Shown: positions 23,295-31,727 of the stretch, piece by piece
Layout of the letters: the number at the start of each line of letters is the position of its first letter
Position numbering within the stretch: the first letter of the stretch is position 1
Assembly (NCBI GenBank): GCA_041665065.1
Contig: JBAYJM010000010.1
Span: 1-39,553, forward strand
Length of the DNA: 39,553 bases
Source: JBAYJM01 sp041665065
Lineage (GTDB): Bacteria > Patescibacteriota > Patescibacteriia > 2-01-FULL-39-33
Reading direction: 5' to 3'
Translations under genes and position numbers: made by a program
The notes under the pieces: generated by a model
Databases searched by the model: none
The model's input: only the letters and a program-made list of their open reading frames with translations
What the model was told of the DNA's origin: nothing

Positions 23295-23744
23295 TTACGT
23301 TCGATGATCCTCCAGGTTCTTTACTGCAAGCCTGAGGAATTCTTGTGGCATGGCCATGATCTTGGTTTGATCAAATCGGCCGTCTGCATCCGCATCGGTG
23401 AAGGCTAATGACCAGCCCTTGATCGGGTAGTCATTTTTTACCATCCTTCCAGTAACGTTTTGCATCGCGAATAATTCTTGAAGCTGTTCGTACCGGTTGG
23501 TTCCGACCTCGAGCATGAAGTTAACTTTGCCCTCCGGCTGGCAAATGCTAAATACCCAACCATCCTCCGGAAAGTTAAACCAGGAGAGACGTTGGGTTTC
23601 GCTATTCCAGACCGGTTCCGGAATGACGGGGCTGCCGCCAACTGCAAAGTTGGCCTCCTCCTCCGTGATTCCCTTGTTGGCTTGGAGATGCGCGGGGCAC
23701 CCCACAAGTCCCATCAGGCAAAATACTGCTAGGATGCGCATCAT
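23295..23744 (-). CDS. GC-rich predicted lipoprotein with a DxDxDG loop
   Basis: The 149-residue product starts with a classic lipoprotein signal: MMR, a hydrophobic core and LVGC with Cys16. The mature part has no family I recognise. It contains two tryptophan-rich strands and a calcium-loop-like DADADG at 117-122. Base composition is markedly richer in G and C than the neighbours, and codon use differs. Expression signals are unusually strong: consensus promoter at 23795-23823, a GGAGGGGAGA ribosome site seven bases before the ATG, and its own terminator. This suggests acquired DNA or a specially expressed surface protein. Several overlapping frames on the other strand are by-products of the GC bias. 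Confidence 0.8.
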   Translation of the reverse strand: MMRILAVFCLMGLVGCPAHLQANKGITEEEANFAVGGSPVIPEPVWNSETQRLSWFNFPEDGWVFSICQPEGKVNFMLEVGTNRYEQLQELFAMQNVTGRMVKNDYPIKGWSLAFTDADADGRFDQTKIMAMPQEFLRLAVKNLEDHRT

Positions 23745-23794
23745 GATTCAATCTCCCCTCCGTTGAAGAACCCCTACGTTTAGCCACGATTTAT

Positions 23795-23823
23795 ATTATA
23801 GTAGACAATTAAAATATAGTCAA
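23795..23823 (-). promoter_or_regulatory. Consensus promoter of the lipoprotein gene
   Basis: On the minus strand TTGACT (23818-23823), a 17-base spacer and perfect TATAAT (23795-23800). The expected leader is about 44 bases. Confidence 0.8.
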
Positions 23824-23851
23824 GTCATAAACGTGGTAAAATTAGTAAACT

Positions 23852-23880
23852 TTGATTTTAGGCTCTTTTTTTGTTAAAAT
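23852..23880 (+). promoter_or_regulatory. Promoter of the HD-domain gene
   Basis: TTGATT (23852-23857), 17-base spacer, TAAAAT (23875-23880). The start expected near 23887 leaves only about five bases before ATG 23892. Confidence 0.55.
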
Positions 23881-23891
23881 TTATTAGCAGT

Positions 23892-24434
23892 ATGCTACAA
23901 AAAGTAAAACAATTTGTTGATGGGTTATTTAAGATAAGTGTCTATCCTAACACTCCCCAACACCTACAGAGAACGTTGGAATGTATTTTGTTATTAAGGC
24001 CCGATGCCGATGAGGCAGTACAAATAGCTGCATATTCACATGATCTTGCCAGGGCCTTTGCTAAAAATACTTTTGAAAACAAAGCCTTTGATGATCCTCA
24101 ATATTTAGCGGAACATCAGGAGATCGGGGCTAAAGCAATTTCGGAATTTTTACTTCAGCAGGGTTATGAAAAAAATAAAGTTGATAGAGTTTATAACATG
24201 GTTAGGCATCATGAAGAGGGAGGCGATGAAGAGTCAAATATTTTAATGGATGCTGACAGTGTAAGCTATTTATTAAAGCCCACACATTTGCGTCCAGAAT
24301 TTATTCAATCCTTGGGCAAGGAAAAAGTAAAAACAAAATTAGAATATATGTTTGGTCGTATTCATTCAAATAAGGCAAAAGAAATTGCAAAACCACTTTA
24401 TGAAAAAGCGTTAGAGGATTTAAGAAAAATATAA
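23892..24434 (+). CDS. HD-domain phosphohydrolase
   Basis: A 180-residue protein from ATG 23892; a TTG at 23871 is in frame but overlaps the likely -10 box. The metal-binding pattern of the HD superfamily is present: an early His24, then H50-D51 in AAYSHDLARAF, His75 in AEHQEIGA, the pair H106-H107 in VRHHEEGG, and Asp120/Asp122 in MDADSVSY. Such enzymes remove phosphate from nucleotides or cleave cyclic and polyphosphate signals. It is followed four bases later by a Nudix gene and then by lepA, so the three are probably one message. Confidence 0.87.
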   Translation: MLQKVKQFVDGLFKISVYPNTPQHLQRTLECILLLRPDADEAVQIAAYSHDLARAFAKNTFENKAFDDPQYLAEHQEIGAKAISEFLLQQGYEKNKVDRVYNMVRHHEEGGDEESNILMDADSVSYLLKPTHLRPEFIQSLGKEKVKTKLEYMFGRIHSNKAKEIAKPLYEKALEDLRKI

Positions 24435-24438
24435 ATAT

Positions 24439-24834
24439 ATGAAATTAATTCAAAAGGCAGTTATTAAAAAAGGAGATAAATTTTTAATTCAACTTCGTTC
24501 ACCGCAGGCCAAGTATTTTCCTTTACATTGGGATTTGCCTGGTGGAAAGTTAGAGCAGGATGAGGATCCACTAATTGGTATTACAAGAGAAATTAAAGAA
24601 GAAACTGATTTAGATACAAAACTCATAAAAGTAATTGGAGTATTTGAGTTGGATTTGGATAATGAGGGACATAATAGCCATCGTTTTACGATATATTTAT
24701 CAGAAATTATTTCTGGTGAAGTTAAGCTTAGTTTTGAACATCTAGAACAAAAATGGGCTACAAAAGAAGAGATTTTAAAATTGCCAATCGAGCCATATTT
24801 TATTCCATTATTTGAAAAGCTAAGCCATGAATAG
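24439..24834 (+). CDS. Nudix hydrolase
   Basis: The 131-residue protein has a Nudix box from G36 with E42, R50, E51, E54 and E55. The Gly two residues after the last Glu is replaced by Asp57, a mild departure from the consensus. The WDLPGGK run before the box and the C-terminal SFEHLEQKWATKEEILKL pattern resemble MutT-like nucleotide pyrophosphatases. Its end overlaps the lepA start by eight bases in another frame, a sign of translational coupling. Confidence 0.9.
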   Translation: MKLIQKAVIKKGDKFLIQLRSPQAKYFPLHWDLPGGKLEQDEDPLIGITREIKEETDLDTKLIKVIGVFELDLDNEGHNSHRFTIYLSEIISGEVKLSFEHLEQKWATKEEILKLPIEPYFIPLFEKLSHE

Positions 24835-26596
24835 TATTAGAAATTTTTGCATAATAGCTCATATTGATCACGGTAAGTCTACTTTGGCTGACCGTATGCT
24901 TGAAATTACGGGCACAGTTTCAAAAAGAGAAATGAAAGAACAGCTTCTTGATCAAATGGACATTGAACGCGAAAGGGGAATTACAATCAAGCTTCAACCG
25001 GTCAGGATGAATTATAAAAATTATGAATTTAATTTGATTGATACGCCCGGCCACGTTGATTTTACCTATGAAGTTTCTCGAAGTCTTTTGGCCGCAGAAG
25101 GGGCAGTGCTTTTAGTTGATGCAACTCAGGGAATTCAAGCTCAAACTTTGGCAAATTTGTACCTGGCAATGGAAAATAATTTAACCATAATTCCGGCGGT
25201 AAATAAAATTGATCTGCCAAATGCCCAGCCGGAAAAAGTAATGGATGAAATTGTTAAATTATTGGGTTGCCATAGAGAAGAAATATATAAGGTTTCGGGA
25301 AAGACGGGAGATGGAGTAAAAGAGCTTTTGGATGCAATTATCGAAAAGGTGCCTGCGCCGGCAAACAATTCTCAAAACGACTTAAGGGCATTGATTTTTG
25401 ATTCGGTCTATGACGAATATCGGGGTGTCATTGCACTGGTGAGAATTTTTGATGGACAGGTGATTCCTGGAAATAAGCTGAAGTTTGTTTCCAGTGGAAT
25501 GCATATTGAAGCTTTGGAGGTCGGACATTTTTCTCCAAAATATATAAAAGACCAAAGCCTTTCAACAGGTGAAATTGGATATATTATTACTGGACTGCAT
25601 GCCGTTTCAGAGTGCAGAGTTGGTGATACAATAACGGGTGCCGGGAAAAATGTTGAGCCTCTTCCGGGGTATCAGGAAGTTAAGCCGATGGTTTATGCCG
25701 GGGTTTTTTGCAAGGATGGCAGTGATTTTAATAAGCTAAGAGAGGCGATTGAAAAATTAAAATTAAATGACGCTGCGCTTAGTTATGAACCGGAAAATTC
25801 GCAGGCATTGGGATTTGGATTTAGATGCGGATTTTTGGGCTTGCTTCATTTGGAAATTTTCCAAGAAAGATTACATCGTGAGTTTAATTTAGATTTAATT
25901 GTTACCGTGCCCAGCGTGGCTTACAAAATATATTTTAATAACGGCGACGAGAATATGATTTATAATCCGATGTCGTTTCCCGATCCTACATTTGTAAACA
26001 AAATAGAAGAGCCGATAATGAAGGTTGATATTTTTACGCCGAAGGATTATCTGGGGGCAATTATGAAATTAACAACTGAAAAAAGGGGAACGTACATTAA
26101 TACTGAATATTTGGATGAAAACGTTGCAATTCTTCACTATTATATTCCACTCACTCAACTCATAGTCGATTTTTATGATAAATTAAAATCCGTCAGTTCC
26201 GGTTATGCCTCTTTGGCTTATGATTTTTTTGATTATGAGGCTACAGATGTTGTCAAAATGGATATAATGGTCGCTGACGAAAAAGTTGAAGCTCTTTCAA
26301 TGATTACTTACAAGGACAGCGCTTATCATGCCGGAAAAAGAGTGGTTGATATATTAAAAGATACTTTGCAGCGGCAACAATTTATGGTAAAAATTCAGGC
26401 AAGCATTGGCGGGAAAATTATAGCATCAGAGAGGTTGTCCGCTTTGCGCAAGGATGTAACCGCTAAATTATATGGCGGTGATTGGACCAGAAGGTCCAAG
26501 CTTTTGGAAAAGCAGAAAAAAGGCAAAAAGAAAATGATGGGATTGGGAAAGGTTGATATTCCAACTGAGGCTTTTTTGGCTGTTTTAAAAAGATAA
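24827..26596 (+). CDS. lepA: Elongation factor 4 (LepA)
   Basis: This translational GTPase binds ribosomes and is thought to help recovery from stalled or mispositioned states and subunit maturation. The GTPase motifs are intact: G1 AHIDHGKST (11-19), the switch segment RERGITIK, G3 DTPGH, and G4 NKID. The C-terminal domain unique to LepA ends with the basic RRSKLLEKQKKGKKKMM and the final VDIPTEAFLAVLK. The length of 589 residues is normal. It overlaps the upstream Nudix gene by eight bases. Confidence 0.97.
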   Translation: MNSIRNFCIIAHIDHGKSTLADRMLEITGTVSKREMKEQLLDQMDIERERGITIKLQPVRMNYKNYEFNLIDTPGHVDFTYEVSRSLLAAEGAVLLVDATQGIQAQTLANLYLAMENNLTIIPAVNKIDLPNAQPEKVMDEIVKLLGCHREEIYKVSGKTGDGVKELLDAIIEKVPAPANNSQNDLRALIFDSVYDEYRGVIALVRIFDGQVIPGNKLKFVSSGMHIEALEVGHFSPKYIKDQSLSTGEIGYIITGLHAVSECRVGDTITGAGKNVEPLPGYQEVKPMVYAGVFCKDGSDFNKLREAIEKLKLNDAALSYEPENSQALGFGFRCGFLGLLHLEIFQERLHREFNLDLIVTVPSVAYKIYFNNGDENMIYNPMSFPDPTFVNKIEEPIMKVDIFTPKDYLGAIMKLTTEKRGTYINTEYLDENVAILHYYIPLTQLIVDFYDKLKSVSSGYASLAYDFFDYEATDVVKMDIMVADEKVEALSMITYKDSAYHAGKRVVDILKDTLQRQQFMVKIQASIGGKIIASERLSALRKDVTAKLYGGDWTRRSKLLEKQKKGKKKMMGLGKVDIPTEAFLAVLKR

Positions 26597-26607
26597 TGCA
26601 AAAACAA

Positions 26608-26631
26608 AATAACGCCCGGTTGGGCGTTATT
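26608..26631. terminator. Bidirectional terminator between lepA and the 32-residue gene
   Basis: Ten-base perfect arms (26608-26617 and 26622-26631) enclose GGTT. On the minus strand the stem is followed by TTGTTTTT, so it best serves the small minus-strand gene, while also ending lepA. Confidence 0.8.
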
Positions 26632-26644
26632 ATAAATTTTTGGA

Positions 26645-26743
26645 TTACATAAATGATGGCCCGATTGTAAAAATGACCATTGAAATTATAATCAGGGCCG
26701 AGATAACAATCCAAAAAATTCTTTGTGATTTTTTCATTTTCAT
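26645..26743 (-). CDS. 32-residue single-pass membrane peptide
   Basis: The frame from ATG 26743 to TAA 26645 encodes a basic N-terminus (MKMKKSQR) followed by one membrane helix (IFWIVISALIIISMVIF) and the tail TIGPSFM. It has a consensus promoter immediately upstream (26752-26780) and a strong terminator 14 bases after its stop, so it forms a complete tiny transcription unit. The second ATG (26737) is an alternative. The role is unknown. The isolated promoter and terminator make it more convincing than most frames this short. Confidence 0.7.
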   Translation of the reverse strand: MKMKKSQRIFWIVISALIIISMVIFTIGPSFM

Positions 26744-26751
26744 ATGGGTTT

Positions 26752-26780
26752 ATAATATAAATAATGTTACTATTTGTCAA
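26752..26780 (-). promoter_or_regulatory. Consensus promoter of the 32-residue gene
   Basis: On the minus strand perfect TTGACA (26775-26780), 17-base spacer, TATTAT (26752-26757). The start expected near 26745 is only about two bases before the ATG. A plus-strand TATAAT (26751-26756) overlaps the same bases and may serve recJ. Confidence 0.75.
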
Positions 26781-26782
26781 TT

Positions 26783-28528
26783 ATGTCTAAAATATGGCAA
26801 CTTCTGCCAAGAGTAAATCAGGAGTTTATTGATCAGTTTCCTGAAATCAACAATATCACCCTTCAGCTTTTACATAATAGGGGGCTTAAAACTTCAAAAG
26901 AGATTGAGGATTTTTTATTTCCAAATTATGACCAGCAGATATTTGATCCTTATTTATTTAAGGACATGGAAAAGGCCGTTGACAGGCTGATAGTGGCTCT
27001 GCATAAAAAACAGAAAATATTGGTTTATGGAGACTATGATGCTGATGGGGTCTGTTCAACTTCCATACTTTATGCGACACTAAACAGCCTTGGGTTGGAA
27101 GTGGATACTTATATACCGTTTCGTGAAAGTGAGGGTTATGGCTTGAACAAAAAAATTGTTCAAACGTTTATTAAGCAAAAATATGATTTAATAATTACTG
27201 TTGATTGCGGTGTCTCAAATATTTCTGAAATTGAATTGCTAAATGAAAACGGCATTGACGTAATTATTTTGGATCATCATCAGGAGCCGATGAAAAGGCC
27301 AAATGCGGTTGCTATTATCAATCCTTCGCTCAATGATTCCGGCTATCCTTTCCCCAATCTTTGTGGCGCTGGTGTAGTATTTAAATTTGTTCAGGCCTTG
27401 ATTGTTAAGCTCGAAGAAATGCATAGTCCGATTAAATTGCCGCCAGGTTTTGAAAAGTGGCTTTTGGATTTGGTAGCTATTGCAACCATTGGAGATATTG
27501 TTCCTCTTATTTCAGAAAATAGAATTTTTGTGAAATATGGCTTGATGGTTTTGGAAAAAAGCCGTAATATCGGCCTTAAAAAATTAATTGAGTCGATAAA
27601 TAATAAGTCAGGGAAGATTGATACCACTTATGTCGGCTGGAGGATTGTTCCTCGAATCAACGCGGCAGGAAGAATTGACCATGCTTCATTAGCCCTGAAT
27701 TTGGTTATGGCCAAAACCGAGGATGAGGCGGCAAAATTAACAGAGGTATTGGAAAATAATAATAAAAAAAGACAACAGTTGACAGAAAATATTCTAAATC
27801 AAGCCATGAGTCAGGTAGGTGAGCCCGTTGAGAGCGTAAAGCTATTGTGGGTTGTGGGAGAAAAATGGCCAACGGGTGTTGTCGGGCTGGTTGCTGGAAG
27901 GATCTCTGATAAATTTAATAGGCCTATCTTAGTAATTTCTAAGGACGAAATTGAGGGCGTCATAAAATATGTTGGTTCCGGCAGAAGCGTGACGGAATTT
28001 AATATTACGGCTGCGCTTAAAAAATGTGAAAAATTTCTTTTTCGTTTTGGCGGACATAGCCAGGCTTGTGGTTTTACCTGCCAGGGCGATGATAATTTTG
28101 AAGAATTTAGAAAGTTGATGACGTCACTTGCCGAGAAAGATTTGTCGGGAGTTGATCTGATTTCTAAAATTGATATTGATGCCGAGTTAAAAATTTCAGA
28201 AGTTAATTGGGAGTTGTGGGAGGATTTGGATAAGTTTGAGCCTTTTGGTGAGGGAAATTTAAAACCATTATTTTTAGCAACAAATTTAAACATTGAACAA
28301 GTCCAGGGAGTCGGAGTAGACGGGAAGCATTTGCGTTTAATGGTTTCTCAAGATGGCAATCAGCAAAAGTCTCATAAATTGATTGGTTTTTCGTTCGGCG
28401 ATTGGTGTGCAAAGTTGCAAATTGGTGATAAAATAGATATAGTTTTTGAGTTAGATATTAACGAATGGAATGGTAATAGGGAATTGCAGTTGAAATTAGT
28501 TGATTTAAAATTAAGCGACAATAAATAA
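26783..28528 (+). CDS. recJ: Single-stranded-DNA-specific exonuclease RecJ
   Basis: RecJ degrades single-stranded DNA 5' to 3' in recombination and mismatch or base-excision repair. I used ATG 26783 (581 residues); a TTG nine bases earlier is possible. The DHH-family motifs are complete: YGDYDADG (82-89), TVDCG (139-143), LDHH (163-166), the RINAAGRIDHA segment near residue 293, and the late GGHSQACGFT of the DHHA1 domain. An OB-like C-terminal domain follows. It is followed after three bases by rnhA. Confidence 0.96.
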   Translation: MSKIWQLLPRVNQEFIDQFPEINNITLQLLHNRGLKTSKEIEDFLFPNYDQQIFDPYLFKDMEKAVDRLIVALHKKQKILVYGDYDADGVCSTSILYATLNSLGLEVDTYIPFRESEGYGLNKKIVQTFIKQKYDLIITVDCGVSNISEIELLNENGIDVIILDHHQEPMKRPNAVAIINPSLNDSGYPFPNLCGAGVVFKFVQALIVKLEEMHSPIKLPPGFEKWLLDLVAIATIGDIVPLISENRIFVKYGLMVLEKSRNIGLKKLIESINNKSGKIDTTYVGWRIVPRINAAGRIDHASLALNLVMAKTEDEAAKLTEVLENNNKKRQQLTENILNQAMSQVGEPVESVKLLWVVGEKWPTGVVGLVAGRISDKFNRPILVISKDEIEGVIKYVGSGRSVTEFNITAALKKCEKFLFRFGGHSQACGFTCQGDDNFEEFRKLMTSLAEKDLSGVDLISKIDIDAELKISEVNWELWEDLDKFEPFGEGNLKPLFLATNLNIEQVQGVGVDGKHLRLMVSQDGNQQKSHKLIGFSFGDWCAKLQIGDKIDIVFELDINEWNGNRELQLKLVDLKLSDNK

Positions 28529-28531
28529 TCT

Positions 28532-28924
28532 ATGAAAGCAACATTACATACAGACGGGGGAGCGAGGGGAAATCCGGGACCGGCAGGGATCGGAGCGGTA
28601 CTTAAGATTGGTGAGAAAAAAATATTGTTAAAAAAATATATCGGCGAAGCAACTAATAATCAGGCTGAATATAAGGCACTGATTTTGGGCTTGGAAAAAG
28701 CTAAAGAGCTTGGAGTTACGGAAATTGAATGTTACTTGGATTCAGAATTAGTTGTAAAACAAATAAACAAAGAATATAGAGTTAAAGACAAAGACTTGGG
28801 AGTTTTGTTTATTAAAGTTTATAATTTACAGCAACATTTTAAAATCTCAAAATTCAGGCATATATTTCGGGAACAAAACAAAGAAGCAGACAAATTGGTA
28901 AATGAAGCCATAGACAATAAATAA
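28532..28924 (+). CDS. rnhA: Ribonuclease HI
   Basis: The enzyme cuts the RNA strand of RNA-DNA hybrids, removing primers and R-loops. The DEDD active site is intact: Asp8 in TDGGARGNPG, Glu46 in NNQAEY, Asp70 in LDSELVV and Asp120 in KEADKLVN. At 130 residues it is the short form without the basic handle of E. coli RNase HI, similar to archaeal and some Gram-positive forms. It starts three bases after recJ, so both processing nucleases are coexpressed. Confidence 0.95.
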   Translation: MKATLHTDGGARGNPGPAGIGAVLKIGEKKILLKKYIGEATNNQAEYKALILGLEKAKELGVTEIECYLDSELVVKQINKEYRVKDKDLGVLFIKVYNLQQHFKISKFRHIFREQNKEADKLVNEAIDNK

Positions 28925-28980
28925 AAAATTATCTAGCCAAAAAAGTGACCAGTTATATATCGGTTTGAGAAAAGAATAAT

Positions 28981-30177
28981 ATGATAATTGCTGTAAATAA
29001 GCCAAAGGGTCCATCATCATTTAAAATTGTAGCCAAGATAAGAAGATTGACAGGAATAAAAAGAGTTGGCCATGCCGGAACGCTGGATCCTTTAGCTAGC
29101 GGAGTTTTGGTTGTGGCTATCGGGAGAAAATCAACTAGAGAAATTGGCGAATTAATTGTCAAAGATAAAGAATATATTGCAAAAATTAAACTTGGCTATT
29201 TAAGTTCTACTGATGACGGTGAAGGTGTAAAGACAAAGATCAGTGGCGGAAAGCCAACCCTTACGGATATAAAAAAAGAAATAAAAAGATTTATAGGAAA
29301 AATCGACCAGGTTCCGCCACAATTTAGCGCTATAAAAATAGGTGGTAAAAGAGCGTATAAAATGGCTCGCGCCGGCGATGTTGTTTATTTAAAATCACGC
29401 CCGGTTTTTATTAAAGATATTAAGATATTAAATTATAAATATCCCAATTTAGAAATTTCAGTGGAGTGCGGTTCAGGAGTTTATATAAGATCTTTAGCTC
29501 GAGATATTGGAAATAGCTTAAAAGTGGGAGGATATATGTCGGGGCTTATTAGAACTCGCGTAGGCCAATATGCCATTGGTGATTGCATATCGCTTTCAGC
29601 GGTAAAGATGATAATGAAATGGGATGACGCATTGCATGAGCTAAAGGCTGGACAAGTTGCTGTCATGCCGACAGATACAATTTATGGCCTATTGGGTCAG
29701 GCGCTTAATAAAAAAACAGTTGAAAGAATATATAAGTTAAAAAAACGTGCTCCGGACAAGCCTGCAATTATTTTAATTTCATCAATTGAGGATATAAAAT
29801 TATTTGGCATTAAGTTAACAAAAGAAGAAAACGAAGTAGTAAATAATTTGTGGCCAGGAAAAGTTAGTATTGTTTTGCCATGCAAGTCCAAAAAAAATAG
29901 TTACCTCCACAGAGGAACCAATACTTTAGCATTTCGTCTGCCAAAGAAAAAGGATTTAATCCTACTATTAAAACAAACTGGGCCACTTATTGCGCCGAGT
30001 GCTAATCCAGAAGGATTTTCGCCAGCAAAAAGCATTAAGCAAGCTAAAAATTATTTTAATAATGATGTGGACTTATATATTGCTGGACGAAGCAATTCGG
30101 AGCCATCAACTTTAGTAAAAATAGAAAAAGGAAAGCTTATAATTTTGCGGACAGGCGCCGTAAAAATAAGTTTGTAA
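28981..30177 (+). CDS. Fusion of TruB pseudouridine synthase and Sua5/YrdC threonylcarbamoyl-AMP synthase
   Basis: Residues 1 to about 208 are TruB, which converts U55 of tRNA to pseudouridine: start IIAVNKPKGPSSF, catalytic Asp36 in GHAGTLDPLASGVL, the VPPQFSAIKIGGKRAY segment and the final RTRVGQY. Residues 212-398 are a Sua5/YrdC domain, which makes threonylcarbamoyl-AMP for t6A at tRNA position 37: VMPTDTIYGLLG (228-239), KKRAPDKPAIILI, LWPGKVSIVLP, and LIAPSANPEGFSPA. The two run in one uninterrupted frame. The join falls at Met210/Met212, just where a free Sua5 would begin, so the fusion probably arose by loss of a stop codon. Separate internal initiation at ATG 29614 is possible but has no clear ribosome site. 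Confidence 0.93.
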   Translation: MIIAVNKPKGPSSFKIVAKIRRLTGIKRVGHAGTLDPLASGVLVVAIGRKSTREIGELIVKDKEYIAKIKLGYLSSTDDGEGVKTKISGGKPTLTDIKKEIKRFIGKIDQVPPQFSAIKIGGKRAYKMARAGDVVYLKSRPVFIKDIKILNYKYPNLEISVECGSGVYIRSLARDIGNSLKVGGYMSGLIRTRVGQYAIGDCISLSAVKMIMKWDDALHELKAGQVAVMPTDTIYGLLGQALNKKTVERIYKLKKRAPDKPAIILISSIEDIKLFGIKLTKEENEVVNNLWPGKVSIVLPCKSKKNSYLHRGTNTLAFRLPKKKDLILLLKQTGPLIAPSANPEGFSPAKSIKQAKNYFNNDVDLYIAGRSNSEPSTLVKIEKGKLIILRTGAVKISL

Positions 30178-30207
30178 AATTAATAGCTAATTGCTAAAAT
30201 ACGGCAT

Positions 30208-31275
30208 ATGAACAGTTTTTGGATCTATTTAATTTCTCTTGGTGGAGGGTTCGTTTTAACGGCTATTATTACGCCGTTTGTTATTTTATTTGCTAAAAGA
30301 TTCAATATAACGGATAATCCCAGCTCTGCCGACAGAAAAATACATCAAAAAATAACCCCGCTTTTGGGAGGAGTTTCAATTTTTATTGCTTCATTTATAA
30401 TTTTATTTATAATTTACAGTCTGAATGTTGTTAATTTTTCAAGAATTCCGCAATCAGTTATTTGGGGCGTATTTATTGGTGCGATTTTAATTATGATTGG
30501 CGGTTTTTTGGATGACAAATATAACCTTAAGCCCTATCAGCAGATTGTCTGGCCGGTTCTTGCCTCTATTATTGTGTTGATTTCAGGAGTAAATATTACC
30601 TATATTACAAATCCGGTTGGCATCCCCGGAACAATATTTTATTTGCCAGTTGCGGTGGGTGCGGTTATTTCCTTTATTTGGCTGATGGGAATGATGTATA
30701 CCGCTAAATTTCTTGATGGTCTGGATGGATTATTGTCTGGCATATCAGCTATTGCCGCTTTAACAATATTCTTTGTAAGCCAAATTTGGGACGTACCCAT
30801 GTCGGCTACGGGCATCTGGGGCTTGATTATATTTGGCTGTCTCCTTGGATTCCTTATTTTTAATTGGAATCCGGCAAAGGTTTTTCTAGGTGAGGGTGGA
30901 AGCGTTTATTTGGGATTCATCCTTGGTGTCTTGTCAATAATTTCAGGATCAAAAATAATTACCACTTTATTGGTTATGGGCATTCCGATTTTAGACGTCT
31001 TGTGGGTAATAATACAGCGATTATTAAAGGGGGAGTCGCCCTTTTCTCATGCTGATAGGAAGCACATACACTATAGATTGGTTGATTTTGGATTTTCGAA
31101 GGTGGGAGCCGTTTTATTCCTATATTTATTATCCCTAATTTTTGCCTTATTTGCTATGGCCACTTCTGGCTTCACAAAAATTATAGATTTATTAATTATG
31201 CTAATGGTAATGGTGGCAATTATTGTTCTAATCTATATTAAAGCGCAAAAAAATGAGCAGCGGCAAAAAAATTAG
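30208..31275 (+). CDS. Polyprenyl-phosphate sugar-1-phosphate transferase (WecA/MraY family)
   Basis: The 355-residue membrane protein has about ten helices and the family motifs: GGFLDDKYNL (98-107), AKFLDGLDGL (166-175), the loop FLGEGGS (226-232) and HADRKHIHYR (281-290). Such enzymes move a sugar phosphate from a UDP-sugar to a polyprenyl phosphate, starting cell-wall or surface glycan synthesis. MraY and WecA usually have Asn before the DG-x-DG motif and Asp in FLGD; here these are Lys and Glu, so substrate or mechanism may differ in detail. A WecA-like role is favoured because the final HxxHR-type loop matches that branch. The next gene overlaps its end by 23 bases. Confidence 0.9.
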   Translation: MNSFWIYLISLGGGFVLTAIITPFVILFAKRFNITDNPSSADRKIHQKITPLLGGVSIFIASFIILFIIYSLNVVNFSRIPQSVIWGVFIGAILIMIGGFLDDKYNLKPYQQIVWPVLASIIVLISGVNITYITNPVGIPGTIFYLPVAVGAVISFIWLMGMMYTAKFLDGLDGLLSGISAIAALTIFFVSQIWDVPMSATGIWGLIIFGCLLGFLIFNWNPAKVFLGEGGSVYLGFILGVLSIISGSKIITTLLVMGIPILDVLWVIIQRLLKGESPFSHADRKHIHYRLVDFGFSKVGAVLFLYLLSLIFALFAMATSGFTKIIDLLIMLMVMVAIIVLIYIKAQKNEQRQKN

Positions 31276-31714
31276 CTTAATTGTAGTTGTATTTTTAATC
31301 GCATTAGTGATTTTTTTTGCGCCTAAATTATTTAGTCGTTTTTTGGATAAAAGTCCTAGGGCAATTATAGACGGCAAGGAAATTCGGCTCGAAATAGTAA
31401 AAACCACTGAGCAAATGCAAAGAGGGTTGTCTTTTCGAGATTCTCTGGATGCTAGTAGTGGCATGCTTTTTGTTTATGATAAATATGTAGTCCCGAGTTT
31501 TTGGATGAAAGATATGAGATTTTCGATTGATATAATTTGGATTAGGGATAACTCAGTGATTGGCATAGAGGAAAATCTGCCGGTTATTACTTCCGGCACT
31601 CTGCCACTATACAAGCCGTCTGAACTGGTTAATTATGTTCTTGAGGTAAATGCTGGACTTATTAAGCAGAATGGGATTAGTCCGGGAGATAAGGTGAGTT
31701 TTAAAAACCTATAG
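31253..31714 (+). CDS. DUF192 family protein, membrane-anchored
   Basis: The 153-residue product begins with a basic stretch and one hydrophobic helix (ISLIVVVFLIALVIFFA), an anchor or uncleaved signal. The outside part is a DUF192 (COG1430) domain with MQRGLSFRDSLDASSGMLFVY, FWMKDMRFSIDIIWI and VLEVNAGLI, all typical landmarks. The function of this family is not known; members are secreted or anchored in many bacteria and archaea. Overlap with the sugar transferase gene suggests coupling. Confidence 0.92.
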   Translation: MSSGKKISLIVVVFLIALVIFFAPKLFSRFLDKSPRAIIDGKEIRLEIVKTTEQMQRGLSFRDSLDASSGMLFVYDKYVVPSFWMKDMRFSIDIIWIRDNSVIGIEENLPVITSGTLPLYKPSELVNYVLEVNAGLIKQNGISPGDKVSFKNL

Positions 31715-31727
31715 ATTTGTTAATTTA

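Noticed and set aside
23438..23787. Several overlapping frames of 60-90 residues around the lipoprotein gene
   Set aside because: They overlap a gene with signal peptide, ribosome site, promoter and terminator, and arise from the lack of stop codons in GC-rich DNA.
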